From CAZCBN01 sp964496975 (GTDB taxonomy: Bacteria; Planctomycetota; Phycisphaerae; Phycisphaerales; UBA1924): a stretch of DNA of 8,201 nucleotides. Position 1 is the first letter of the stretch. Every line of letters begins with the position of its first letter. Location of the stretch: positions 1 to 8,201 of the forward strand of contig CAZCBN010000138.1 of NCBI GenBank assembly GCA_964496975.1, given 5' to 3'. The position numbers and the translations under genes were made by a program. Of this stretch, positions 1 to 5,308 are shown in pieces. The notes below the pieces were generated by a model that saw only the letters and a list, made by a program, of their open reading frames with translations, did no database searches and was not told the DNA's origin.

Positions 1-1
1 G

Positions 2-1003
2 GTGGTGATCGCGATCATCGCGCTGCTGATCGGCATCCTGCTGCCGGCGCTGGGCCGGGCGCGGCAGACGGCGCAGACGGTGGTCTGCTCGTCGAACATG
101 TCGCAGCTCGCGACGCTGACGGCGGTGTACTCCAACGACAACCGGGACCAGATCTGGCCCACGCAGATGCAGCAGTCCAACCCGAGCACGCTGACGCCGC
201 CGAACACGCCGGTGATCTACGCGAACTGGGGCTACCGCGGCTGGGGCGCGAACGACACCGAGGCCTTCCGCGCGAAGGACTTCGGCCTGGTCGCCGAGCT
301 CGCGGACAACGTGGACGGGATCGCCGAGTGCCCGACGAACGGCCGGCAGGCGGACCCGGTGGGCAACACGCAGGTCACGCTCTGGCAGCGGGACATCGAC
401 CCCACCTTCACGCAGCGGCTCGCGTCGCGCGGGGTGGAGCTCGCGTTCGACTACACCATGCTCGGCGGCGTGGGCGGGGCGCGCACGGACGGGGCGTTCG
501 ACGTGATCCGCGTCGGCGGCGAGAACTACTCGCAGGCCTCGACCTGGCAGAACTCGGACATCGTGCAGCGGCTCCGCACCGGCGGCATCGGCGGCGCGAT
601 GCCCTGGGCGCAGCGCGTGCGCACGCTGCCGCTGTTCTATGAGGAAGACGTCATCTCGAACACGATCCGCCGCGACGGGCAGGCGCTCGACCAGGACTCG
701 CTGACCGCACGCCACGGCGGCCGCGGCTTCATCACCTACCTCGACTCGAGCGTGGAGCAGTGGGACGCGTACCTCGACATCTCCGAGGCGGAGAACCAGA
801 GCCGCGGCACCACGGGCCGCCTGCGCCCCAACGGCGAGCACGCCTCCGGCATCGGCGTGCGGCTCTCCAACACCAGCCGCGAGTATGTGAGCCAGGCGGC
901 GATCATCAACGTGCGCATCACGAACCCGCCGCCGACGGATGTGCTGATCAAGCAGGGCTTCGCGTTCCGCTACGGCTGGATCAACTCGCCGCGGCGGCCG
1001 TGA
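2..1003 (+). CDS. Pseudopilin with H-X9-D type C-terminal motif (5'-truncated)
   Basis: The window opens inside the N-terminal helix of a type IV pilin-like protein. The first visible residues are VVIAIIALLIGILLPALG, which in the two other pseudopilins here directly follow FTLIELL. The start codon, leader peptide and FTLIE motif therefore lie upstream, and about 333 residues remain. Family knowledge: such proteins are cleaved by prepilin peptidase, sit in the inner membrane by this helix, and assemble into type II secretion-like pseudopili. The globular part has E109-C-P-T-N, then FDYT near residue 150. H238 is followed nine residues later by D248-S249, a variant of the planctomycete H-X9-DG motif with Ser in place of Gly. 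The C-terminus (TDVLIKQGFAF) matches TAVDVLVQGGVAL in the convergent gene at 1146-2273, so the two are paralogs. A terminator follows 45 bases after the stop. The cargo or exact role cannot be told from sequence. Confidence 0.9.
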   Translation: MVIAIIALLIGILLPALGRARQTAQTVVCSSNMSQLATLTAVYSNDNRDQIWPTQMQQSNPSTLTPPNTPVIYANWGYRGWGANDTEAFRAKDFGLVAELADNVDGIAECPTNGRQADPVGNTQVTLWQRDIDPTFTQRLASRGVELAFDYTMLGGVGGARTDGAFDVIRVGGENYSQASTWQNSDIVQRLRTGGIGGAMPWAQRVRTLPLFYEEDVISNTIRRDGQALDQDSLTARHGGRGFITYLDSSVEQWDAYLDISEAENQSRGTTGRLRPNGEHASGIGVRLSNTSREYVSQAAIINVRITNPPPTDVLIKQGFAFRYGWINSPRRP

Positions 1004-1048
1004 TCGGGCGACAAGCGCCCGCGGACAACACGCCGGACATGAACAAAG

Positions 1049-1074
1049 ACGCCGCTCCTTGGAGCGGCGTTTTT
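1049..1074 (+). terminator. Rho-independent terminator between convergent genes, probably bidirectional
   Basis: A perfect 10-bp inverted repeat (ACGCCGCTCC, TT, GGAGCGGCGT; 1049-1070) runs into five T's at 1070-1074 on the plus strand. It lies 45 bases after the stop of the first pseudopilin. On the minus strand the same stem is followed by CTTTGTTC, a weaker U-rich tail, and it lies 72 bases past the stop of the minus-strand gene ending at 1146. It can plausibly end both transcripts. The two-base gap means the top pairs must open to form a real loop, giving about 8-9 bp. Confidence 0.88.
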
Positions 1075-1145
1075 CGTTGGCTGGTCTGTGGGGCCCCCGC
1101 GTGGTGAAGGCGGGGCGGACGGGGGCTTCGCGGGCGTGCGGTTGG

Positions 1146-2273
1146 TTAGGGTTGCACGCTGCGGATGTTGTTTACGGCGCCGAAGCCGGAGTTGTAGAGC
1201 GCAACGCCACCTTGGACGAGAACGTCGACGGCGGTGGGTTGGAACCTGTTGGGCGCGCGGGAGGCACGCGCTCGCAGGAGGAAGATGCGGTTGTAGTCGC
1301 CCTGGCGGTTGACGCGGACGAAGATGTCCTTGTCGGTGACGGGGTCGCGGGCGGCGCGGGCGGCGTTGTTGCCGAAGGGGGTGCCGTCCTCGTCGTTGCT
1401 CATGCCGGCGGGGGTCTTGTAGAAGATGGCGGTGCCGTCGTGTGTGGCGATGTGGCCGCCGCCGTTGTGGCGGGCGGTGATCTCGTCGTCGTTGCCCCAG
1501 CGGCCGTCGGCGTTGCCGTTGTTGCCGGCGTTGTTGTTGTTGAAGAAGAGGGTGCTCTCTTCGATGGCGATGGGCAGGCCGGGGAAGGGGACGAAGTCGC
1601 CGTTGTCGACGGCAGTGTCGCCGACGGACTTGGCGACGCGGTTGGTGTCGGCCCCGGGGGCGGTGCGGGTGGCGCGCTGCCAGACCTCGAACTCGGTGCT
1701 GGTGCGGGCGCCCTGGGTGGCGTCGGAGTAGGTGTAGTCAAAGTTGAGGTCGCCCCCCTGGCCGTAGAGGTTTTGGACGCTGGTGGCGAACTGGGCGTCG
1801 CGGGGGTCTGGGGTGCCGGCGGGGTCTTGGCGGCGGTTCGTCGGGCACTCGACGATGTCGAGGGCGTCGCCCGAGTATTCCATGAGGAAGCCGGTGCCGA
1901 CGCGGGCGAGGCTTGCGCCGGAGGCGGCGTAGGTGTAGGCCCAGTCAATGAGGCGGAAGTTTGGGTTGCCGACGGCGGCGGTTGAGACGGGGTTGGGCGC
2001 GTCCTTCGGCACGGGCTGGACGGGCATGTTGAACTCGTCGGAGTCGCTCGCATAGGTGAAGTTGGCGACGGCGATCTGCCGCGTGTTGGAGAGGCAGACG
2101 ACGGTCTGCGCGCTGGCGCGGGCCCGGCCCAGGGCGGGCAGAAGGATGCCGATGAGCAGCGCGATGATCGCGATGACGACGAGCAACTCGATTAGGGTGA
2201 AGCCGGCGGCCGGACGGCTGCCGGCCTGCGGCGTGGCGGCGGTGTTCCGGAATTGTTCCGATGTGCGGGTCAT
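1146..2273 (-). CDS. Pseudopilin with prepilin signal and H-X9-DG motif
   Basis: This is a complete 375-residue type IV pilin-like protein. A 24-residue basic/neutral leader ends in Gly24, followed by FTLIELLVVIAII (F25 is the mature N-terminus, E29 is the conserved Glu+5). A long hydrophobic helix then runs to about residue 50. Family knowledge: prepilin peptidase cleaves G^F and methylates Phe; the helix anchors the protein and packs the pseudopilus. The globular domain carries E142-C143-P-T-N, FDYT, an Asn-rich loop, and ARHNGGGHIATHDG with H269 and D279-G280 spaced exactly as H-X9-DG. The ATG at 2273 is chosen because GAGG stands 8 bases upstream and because it gives a normal leader length. 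The frame stays open a further 76 codons upstream, but that stretch has no ribosome site at its ATGs and overlaps the promoter candidate. The gene is convergent with, and paralogous to, the truncated gene at 2-1003. Confidence 0.93.
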   Translation of the reverse strand: MTRTSEQFRNTAATPQAGSRPAAGFTLIELLVVIAIIALLIGILLPALGRARASAQTVVCLSNTRQIAVANFTYASDSDEFNMPVQPVPKDAPNPVSTAAVGNPNFRLIDWAYTYAASGASLARVGTGFLMEYSGDALDIVECPTNRRQDPAGTPDPRDAQFATSVQNLYGQGGDLNFDYTYSDATQGARTSTEFEVWQRATRTAPGADTNRVAKSVGDTAVDNGDFVPFPGLPIAIEESTLFFNNNNAGNNGNADGRWGNDDEITARHNGGGHIATHDGTAIFYKTPAGMSNDEDGTPFGNNAARAARDPVTDKDIFVRVNRQGDYNRIFLLRARASRAPNRFQPTAVDVLVQGGVALYNSGFGAVNNIRSVQP

Positions 2274-2281
2274 GGGCGCGG

Positions 2282-2285
2282 CCTC
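2282..2285 (-). promoter_or_regulatory. Ribosome binding site that sets the 2273 start
   Basis: On the minus strand GAGG lies 8 bases before the ATG at 2273. The in-frame upstream ATG at 2363 has only pyrimidine-rich sequence before it. This supports the shorter pseudopilin reading with a 24-residue leader. Confidence 0.6.
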
Positions 2286-2348
2286 GTTTGCTTGGTCTTT
2301 GCTTGGTTCTTGAGCATTCTCGGGCGGGTAGCCCGGACGTGTGTTCTC

Positions 2349-2377
2349 AGTAAATCGCACCATGACAGCGTTTGCAA
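2349..2377 (-). promoter_or_regulatory. Candidate sigma70-like promoter for the minus-strand pseudopilin
   Basis: Read on the minus strand, TTGCAA (2377-2372) and TTTACT (2354-2349) are separated by 17 bases. Each matches 4 of 6 consensus positions. Transcription would start near 2342 and give a leader of about 70 bases before the ATG at 2273. The surrounding bases are AT-richer than the rest of the window. This is a consensus match by eye only. Confidence 0.4.
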
Positions 2378-2473
2378 GAGGAAAATGTTGAAGTCGGTCG
2401 TGCTGTTCGGCGGGCTGTCGGGTTCGCCGGTTTGGTGAAGTTGGAACATGCGTCGGAACGTTGCAGAAAGCCC

Positions 2474-2501
2474 TTGCATGTGAGGGTGAAATGGCTATCA
2501 T
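2474..2501 (+). promoter_or_regulatory. Candidate sigma70-like promoter for the 2786 dockerin gene
   Basis: TTGCAT (2474-2479) and TATCAT (2496-2501) are 16 bases apart. The -10 box matches 5 of 6 consensus positions and the -35 box only 3 of 6. A start near 2508 would leave a leader of about 278 bases before the ATG at 2786, which is unusually long. A nearer promoter was looked for and not seen. Confidence 0.4.
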
Positions 2502-2773
2502 TGCGGTCGAGGTCGATCGGTCTGCCCCCCGCGCTTTGTTCGCGTCTGCGACCCACGGCGAACCCGGTGCGTGCGGTCGGAACGATCCGGTCCTCGGGCG
2601 ATGGGCTGCAGGTCTGTCGCAGGGCGCTCGCCTGTGTGGGGCGGGCGCGGAGTGGAGGGCGGCCGGCGCGGTGCGTTCCGGCAGTCCCGCGTGGCGGGAG
2701 CCCCCAAGAGCAGGGATGCCGGTTGCGGGAGTCGACCCCCGGGAACGGGCGGACCGACCCTGAGGTCACCACG

Positions 2774-2780
2774 AGGAGGT
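2774..2780 (+). promoter_or_regulatory. Strong Shine-Dalgarno site of the 2786 gene
   Basis: AGGAGGT lies 5 bases before the ATG at 2786 and is close to a full anti-16S match. It fixes this start over the long in-frame upstream extension and predicts high translation. Confidence 0.85.
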
Positions 2781-2785
2781 TCACG

Positions 2786-3559
2786 ATGAAGAGTGTGATG
2801 CTTGCGGCCGCGGCGTGCGTCGGCCTTGCGGCGCCGGCGATGGGTCAGAACCTTCTGACCAACGGCAGCTTTGAGACGACGATCAGCCCGCTGCTCGGCG
2901 GCGGCTTCGAGAACTGGTTCCGCTTCAACAACATGTTCGCGGACGAGAGCGTCGAGGTGATGGCGCTCGACGGCCTGGTGTCCGTGAAGTCGTTCGGCGA
3001 GTTCCTGGGCGTGCCGTCGCAGAGCGACAGCGGCCTGATCCAGGACGCGCCGGTCGCCGACGCGGCGGGCAAGACCTACCGCCTCTCGCTGAGCGTGCAG
3101 TCGCTCAGCACCGACCGCCTCCAGGCGGCGGACTTCTCGATGGCCACGAACCGCGGCAGCCTGCCCCTGCTGATCATGGACTTCAAGAGCTCCTCGGGCC
3201 AGGTGCTCCAGTCGCAGTCGGCGGGCGTGTGGGCCGCGGCCAACCCCTCTGACACGTGGATCGACATCGAGGTGCAGGGCGTCGCCCCCGCCGGCACGGC
3301 GCTCATCACCGCCTTCCTGCTGCACATCCAGTTCGACAACGCCACCGGCTCGCTCTTCTGGGACAACGCGGTGCTCGAAGAGGTCGCGGTCTCCTGCCCG
3401 GCCGACTTCAACGGCGACACGGTGCCCGGCGACATCTTTGACCTGTTCGATTTCCTGGCGGCCCTCGACGGCGGCCTGGACTTCAACGGCGACACCTCGC
3501 CCGCGGACATCTTCGACCTGTTCGACTTCCTGTCGGTGCTGGACCAGGGCTGCCCGTAA
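2786..3559 (+). CDS. Secreted beta-sandwich-like protein with C-terminal GC-type dockerin
   Basis: The 257-residue product is exported. A Sec signal peptide (MKSVMLAAAACVGLAAPAMG) is probably cleaved before Gln21. Residues 22 to about 200 form one domain starting NLLTNGSFE, with alternating hydrophobic strands and the landmarks SVKSFG, DSG, SDTW and a closing FWDNAVLEE. This 'NGSFE ... DNA' pattern is typical of galactose-binding-like jelly rolls (CBM4/9-like folds); the fold call is inference. Residues 204-257 are a dockerin: two 25-residue calcium-loop repeats, each with DFNGDT then DIFDLFDFL, bracketed by Cys204 and the Cys before the final Pro. Family knowledge: dockerins bind cohesins with calcium, and GC-type dockerins are a planctomycete group. 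The module is 52/54 identical to that of the 5309 gene, whose sandwich domain is a tandem version of this one. Ligand and cohesin partner are unknown. Confidence 0.88.
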   Translation: MKSVMLAAAACVGLAAPAMGQNLLTNGSFETTISPLLGGGFENWFRFNNMFADESVEVMALDGLVSVKSFGEFLGVPSQSDSGLIQDAPVADAAGKTYRLSLSVQSLSTDRLQAADFSMATNRGSLPLLIMDFKSSSGQVLQSQSAGVWAAANPSDTWIDIEVQGVAPAGTALITAFLLHIQFDNATGSLFWDNAVLEEVAVSCPADFNGDTVPGDIFDLFDFLAALDGGLDFNGDTSPADIFDLFDFLSVLDQGCP

Positions 3560-3569
3560 TCGGGTGGTA

Positions 3570-3599
3570 CGGTCAGCCGCGATCTTCGAGGCCTGACCG
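3570..3599 (+). other. Hairpin between stop codon and terminator
   Basis: CGGTCAG (3570-3576) pairs with CTGACCG (3593-3599). Inner CC and CGA pair with TCG and GG around a TCT loop, with one mismatch and one bulged C. No T-run follows, so it is not itself a terminator. It may be a 3'-end stabilising structure or chance. Confidence 0.4.
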
Positions 3600-3611
3600 C
3601 TGAACACGCAG

Positions 3612-3644
3612 GGGAGCCGGCGCACGCCGGCTCCCTTTTTTTTT
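3612..3644 (+). terminator. Strong Rho-independent terminator of the 2786 gene
   Basis: A perfect 10-bp stem (GGGAGCCGGC and GCCGGCTCCC) with a GCAC tetraloop is followed directly by nine T's at 3636-3644. It lies 52 bases after the TAA of the dockerin gene. It separates that gene from the pseudopilin gene downstream. Confidence 0.96.
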
Positions 3645-3857
3645 GCTCGTGAGCCACGGCGGGTCGTCCGACACATCCGGAGGGCCTTGGAGATGGCGGC
3701 GGGAACGCGGGATCTGCGGGTGCGGACGCGGGGCGGTTTCGACTGTGTCGCTCCGTAACGTTCCGACGATTCCGTGCGGTCTCGTGCGGCGTGATTTCAT
3801 GGGCATCTGTGGGCCTACAGCGGCGTTTTGCGCGAACGGGCCGCGCGATGAAAAGGC

Positions 3858-3891
3858 TTGACAAATCGGATGAAATCCGTAACATTTACGG
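3858..3891 (+). promoter_or_regulatory. Sigma70-like promoter with two overlapping palindromes
   Basis: A perfect TTGACA (3858-3863) is followed after 16 bases by TAACAT (3880-3885, 4 of 6 matches). Transcription would start near 3892, about 130 bases before the GTG at 4023. CGGAT-GAA-ATCCG (3867-3879) fills the spacer. CCGTAA-CAT-TTACGG (3877-3891) covers the -10 box. The two palindromes share CCG. They may form an operator. The longest open frame of the downstream gene begins inside this -35 box, another reason to reject that extension. Confidence 0.6.
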
Positions 3892-4011
3892 GACAGGATG
3901 CGTGTCTGGTCGTCGATGGACGTCTTCGGTTTCAGAAGCCGAGTCAGCCGCGGCGGACGACCGCGATGTTCGGCGGCGTGGATGAGGCAACCTCGGGTGT
4001 TTCTGGCAACC

Positions 4012-4017
4012 GGGAGG
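4012..4017 (+). promoter_or_regulatory. Ribosome binding site that selects the GTG start at 4023
   Basis: GGGAGG lies 5 bases before GTG at 4023. The in-frame ATG at 3966 has no purine-rich site before it. The GTG also gives a leader peptide of normal size. Confidence 0.8.
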
Positions 4018-4022
4018 CAACC

Positions 4023-5120
4023 GTGAGCAAGCGGGCACAGGTGTCGACGGAGCGGCGTTGTGGCGGGCAGGGCGGGCGCGGGGCGTTCACGCTGATCGAG
4101 CTGCTGGTGGTGATCGCGATCATCGCGCTGCTGATCGGGATTTTGCTGCCCGCGCTGGGCCGGGCGCGGGACTCGGCGCGGAACGTGCTGAGCCAATCGA
4201 ACATCCGTCAGATCACCACGGCGATGATGACGTACGTGGGTGACTACGACGACAACTTCCCGCCCAACGTGCCGCCGCTGAACAACAACCGCTACGTCGA
4301 CCCGGACGGCAAGCTGGGCCGGCGGTGGTTCGACGTGGACGTGCTCGGGCAGTACATCCCGTCGAGCGACGGGGGCGATCTTGGGTTTGTCCCGCCGGTG
4401 GGGTCGAACCTGCGGGCGACGATCGGCGGCGGGGTGATGCAGAACCCCAACCACCCGGAGGCGGGGCGGTCGTACGCGATGAACTACTGGGCGTCGTCGT
4501 ATGTGCTGTTCCGGCGGAGCGGGTTTGGGATCACCTCGCCGGTGTCGTCGTACGTTCGGCCGGGGGATCCGTCGCTGAGCTCGGGGGGCTCGCCGGTGGA
4601 GCAACCCTTCATGATCAACGGGCGCATCGGCCCCGCGGGCGTCGGCTTCAAGGCGTCGGTCGACTTCGCGTCGCAGGTGCACGTGATGGGCGACTCGTGG
4701 GCGGAGTACTGGAAGGACCAGGACCTGGACGGCGACTTCGGCGCATTCGCGACGGAGACGATCGGGTCGTTCGGCCTGCCCGGGGAGCGCTTCGGGGCGG
4801 ACGCGACGTTTGAGCAGAAGTTCAACCTGTTCTTCTACAACAACGGGGCGCGGTCGCCGGGGAACCCGGAGTTCGACGCGTTGACGGCGTTCGGTGCGGG
4901 CCGATACCCGGCGAGCTACATCCCCTACTACCGCCACCCGCAGCGGAGCACGAAGCTGTTCGAGGTGGAGGGCAAGGCGAACATCGGGAAGGCGGACGGG
5001 AGCGTGGAGCAGTTCTCGCCCAGCGATCTGTTCAACGGGTCGACGGACCGCAGCACGTACAAGGTGCTGTGGAGCCCGCGTGACCAGCAGGTGGAGCGGG
5101 CCGTGCTGGGCATGCCTTGA
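4023..5120 (+). CDS. Pseudopilin with Ala at the prepilin cleavage position
   Basis: The 365-residue type IV pilin-like protein starts at GTG. A 21-residue leader rich in Arg and Gly ends R19-G20-A21, followed by FTLIELLVVIAII (F22, E26) and a hydrophobic helix identical in its core to those of the other two pseudopilins. The residue before the cleavage point is Ala, not the usual Gly. The globular domain differs from the other two: it lacks ECPTN and has a D232-Q-D-L-D-G-D loop that looks like a calcium site. It ends with KANIGKADGSVEQF, which aligns with the H-X9-DG region but carries Val where His is expected. Family knowledge: it should be an inner-membrane pseudopilus subunit processed by prepilin peptidase. 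The gene has its own promoter and no clear terminator. The next gene, 188 bases on, encodes a dockerin protein and could be co-transcribed. Confidence 0.92.
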   Translation: MSKRAQVSTERRCGGQGGRGAFTLIELLVVIAIIALLIGILLPALGRARDSARNVLSQSNIRQITTAMMTYVGDYDDNFPPNVPPLNNNRYVDPDGKLGRRWFDVDVLGQYIPSSDGGDLGFVPPVGSNLRATIGGGVMQNPNHPEAGRSYAMNYWASSYVLFRRSGFGITSPVSSYVRPGDPSLSSGGSPVEQPFMINGRIGPAGVGFKASVDFASQVHVMGDSWAEYWKDQDLDGDFGAFATETIGSFGLPGERFGADATFEQKFNLFFYNNGARSPGNPEFDALTAFGAGRYPASYIPYYRHPQRSTKLFEVEGKANIGKADGSVEQFSPSDLFNGSTDRSTYKVLWSPRDQQVERAVLGMP

Positions 5121-5146
5121 CTCGCCGGAGTTGAGTCGCCGGAGTT
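5119..5146 (+). repeat. Tandem 14-bp direct repeat overlapping the stop codon
   Basis: GACTCGCCGGAGTT and GAGTCGCCGGAGTT stand head to tail and differ at one base. The first copy begins within the TGA stop of the pseudopilin gene. Each copy contains a near-palindrome (ACTC-GCCG-GAGT in the first), so a small hairpin can form. No T-run follows. Confidence 0.75.
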
Positions 5147-5255
5147 GTGAAGCACGGCGTGCGGCCTCGGGGCCCGCGCCATGGTCGGAGGTGAACGGGC
5201 GAGCTGGGTCCCCGGGTGGAGCCGGGGCGGGAGAGGCGTCGCCTTTGTGTTGTGT

Positions 5256-5292
5256 GCGGCGAAGCCTCGCCGCGAGATCGCGGCCCGGCCGC
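5256..5292 (+). promoter_or_regulatory. Chain of mutually exclusive hairpins before the 5309 gene
   Basis: Three inverted repeats overlap in series. The first is GCGGCGA-AGCC-TCGCCGC (5256-5273). The second is CCGCGA-GA-TCGCGG (5270-5283). The third is GCGGC-CCG-GCCGC (5280-5292). Neighbours share bases and cannot form together. The last ends 4 bases before the GGAG ribosome site at 5297. Regulation is only a suggestion, since GC-rich DNA makes such repeats easily. Confidence 0.35.
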
Positions 5293-5296
5293 GCCT

Positions 5297-5300
5297 GGAG
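5297..5300 (+). promoter_or_regulatory. Ribosome binding site favouring ATG at 5309
   Basis: GGAG is 8 bases from the ATG at 5309 but only 2 bases from the in-frame ATG at 5303. The spacing favours 5309. Either choice leaves a working signal peptide and differs by just Met-Thr. Confidence 0.6.
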
Positions 5301-5308
5301 AAATGACG

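Larger units (their letters stand above)
2274..2785. other. Divergent intergenic region (512 bp)
   Basis: No convincing gene lies here. Plus-strand frames stay open through it, but open frames are common by chance at this GC content. They lack ribosome sites and show no family resemblance, and the 2786 gene has a clear local start. The region holds a candidate promoter on each strand (2349-2377 minus, 2474-2501 plus). After the plus-strand promoter comes a GC-rich leader of about 280 bases with small hairpins, for example TCCCGC-GTG-GCGGGA at 2685-2699 and GACC-CTGA-GGTC at 2756-2767. No known riboswitch class was recognised. Confidence 0.6.
3645..4022 (+). other. Intergenic region upstream of the third pseudopilin (378 bp)
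   Basis: No gene is supported. The stretch 3645-3857 shows nothing recognisable. A promoter candidate lies at 3858-3885. The transcribed leader, about 3892-4022, has a hairpin at 3926-3942 (7 bp with one G-T pair, CAG loop). It also has three copies of GGCAACC at 3986, 4005 and 4016, the last directly between the ribosome site and the GTG start. Confidence 0.55.

Noticed and set aside
1059..1985. Plus-strand frame of 308 codons
   Set aside because: It is Gly/Val/Ala-rich with no domain pattern and lies opposite a pseudopilin with clear FTLIELL and H-X9-DG motifs. It is a GC-rich shadow.
2274..2501. N-terminal extension of the minus-strand pseudopilin
   Set aside because: It would put about 100 residues before FTLIE, far too long for a prepilin leader, and it overlaps the likely promoter. 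GAGG before the ATG at 2273 supports the short form.
2372..2785. N-terminal extension of the first dockerin gene
   Set aside because: It would bury the signal peptide 138 residues in. AGGAGGT directly before the ATG at 2786 is decisive.
2508..2785. Possible riboswitch in the leader (c-di-GMP, SAM and cobalamin types considered)
   Set aside because: None of their conserved core sequences could be found by eye.
2498..3676. Minus-strand frame of 392 codons
   Set aside because: It is antisense to the dockerin gene and its terminator. Composition is Arg-rich and low complexity.
2451..3768. 12-bp motif CGTCGGAACGTT at 2451 and its reverse complement at 3757, both upstream of genes
   Set aside because: A few 12-base matches are expected by chance in 8 kb on both strands, and the two sites stand differently relative to their promoters.
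3573..4937. Minus-strand frame of 454 codons
   Set aside because: It is Arg/Val/Pro/His-rich, spans a terminator, an intergenic region and the pseudopilin coding strand. It is an antisense shadow.
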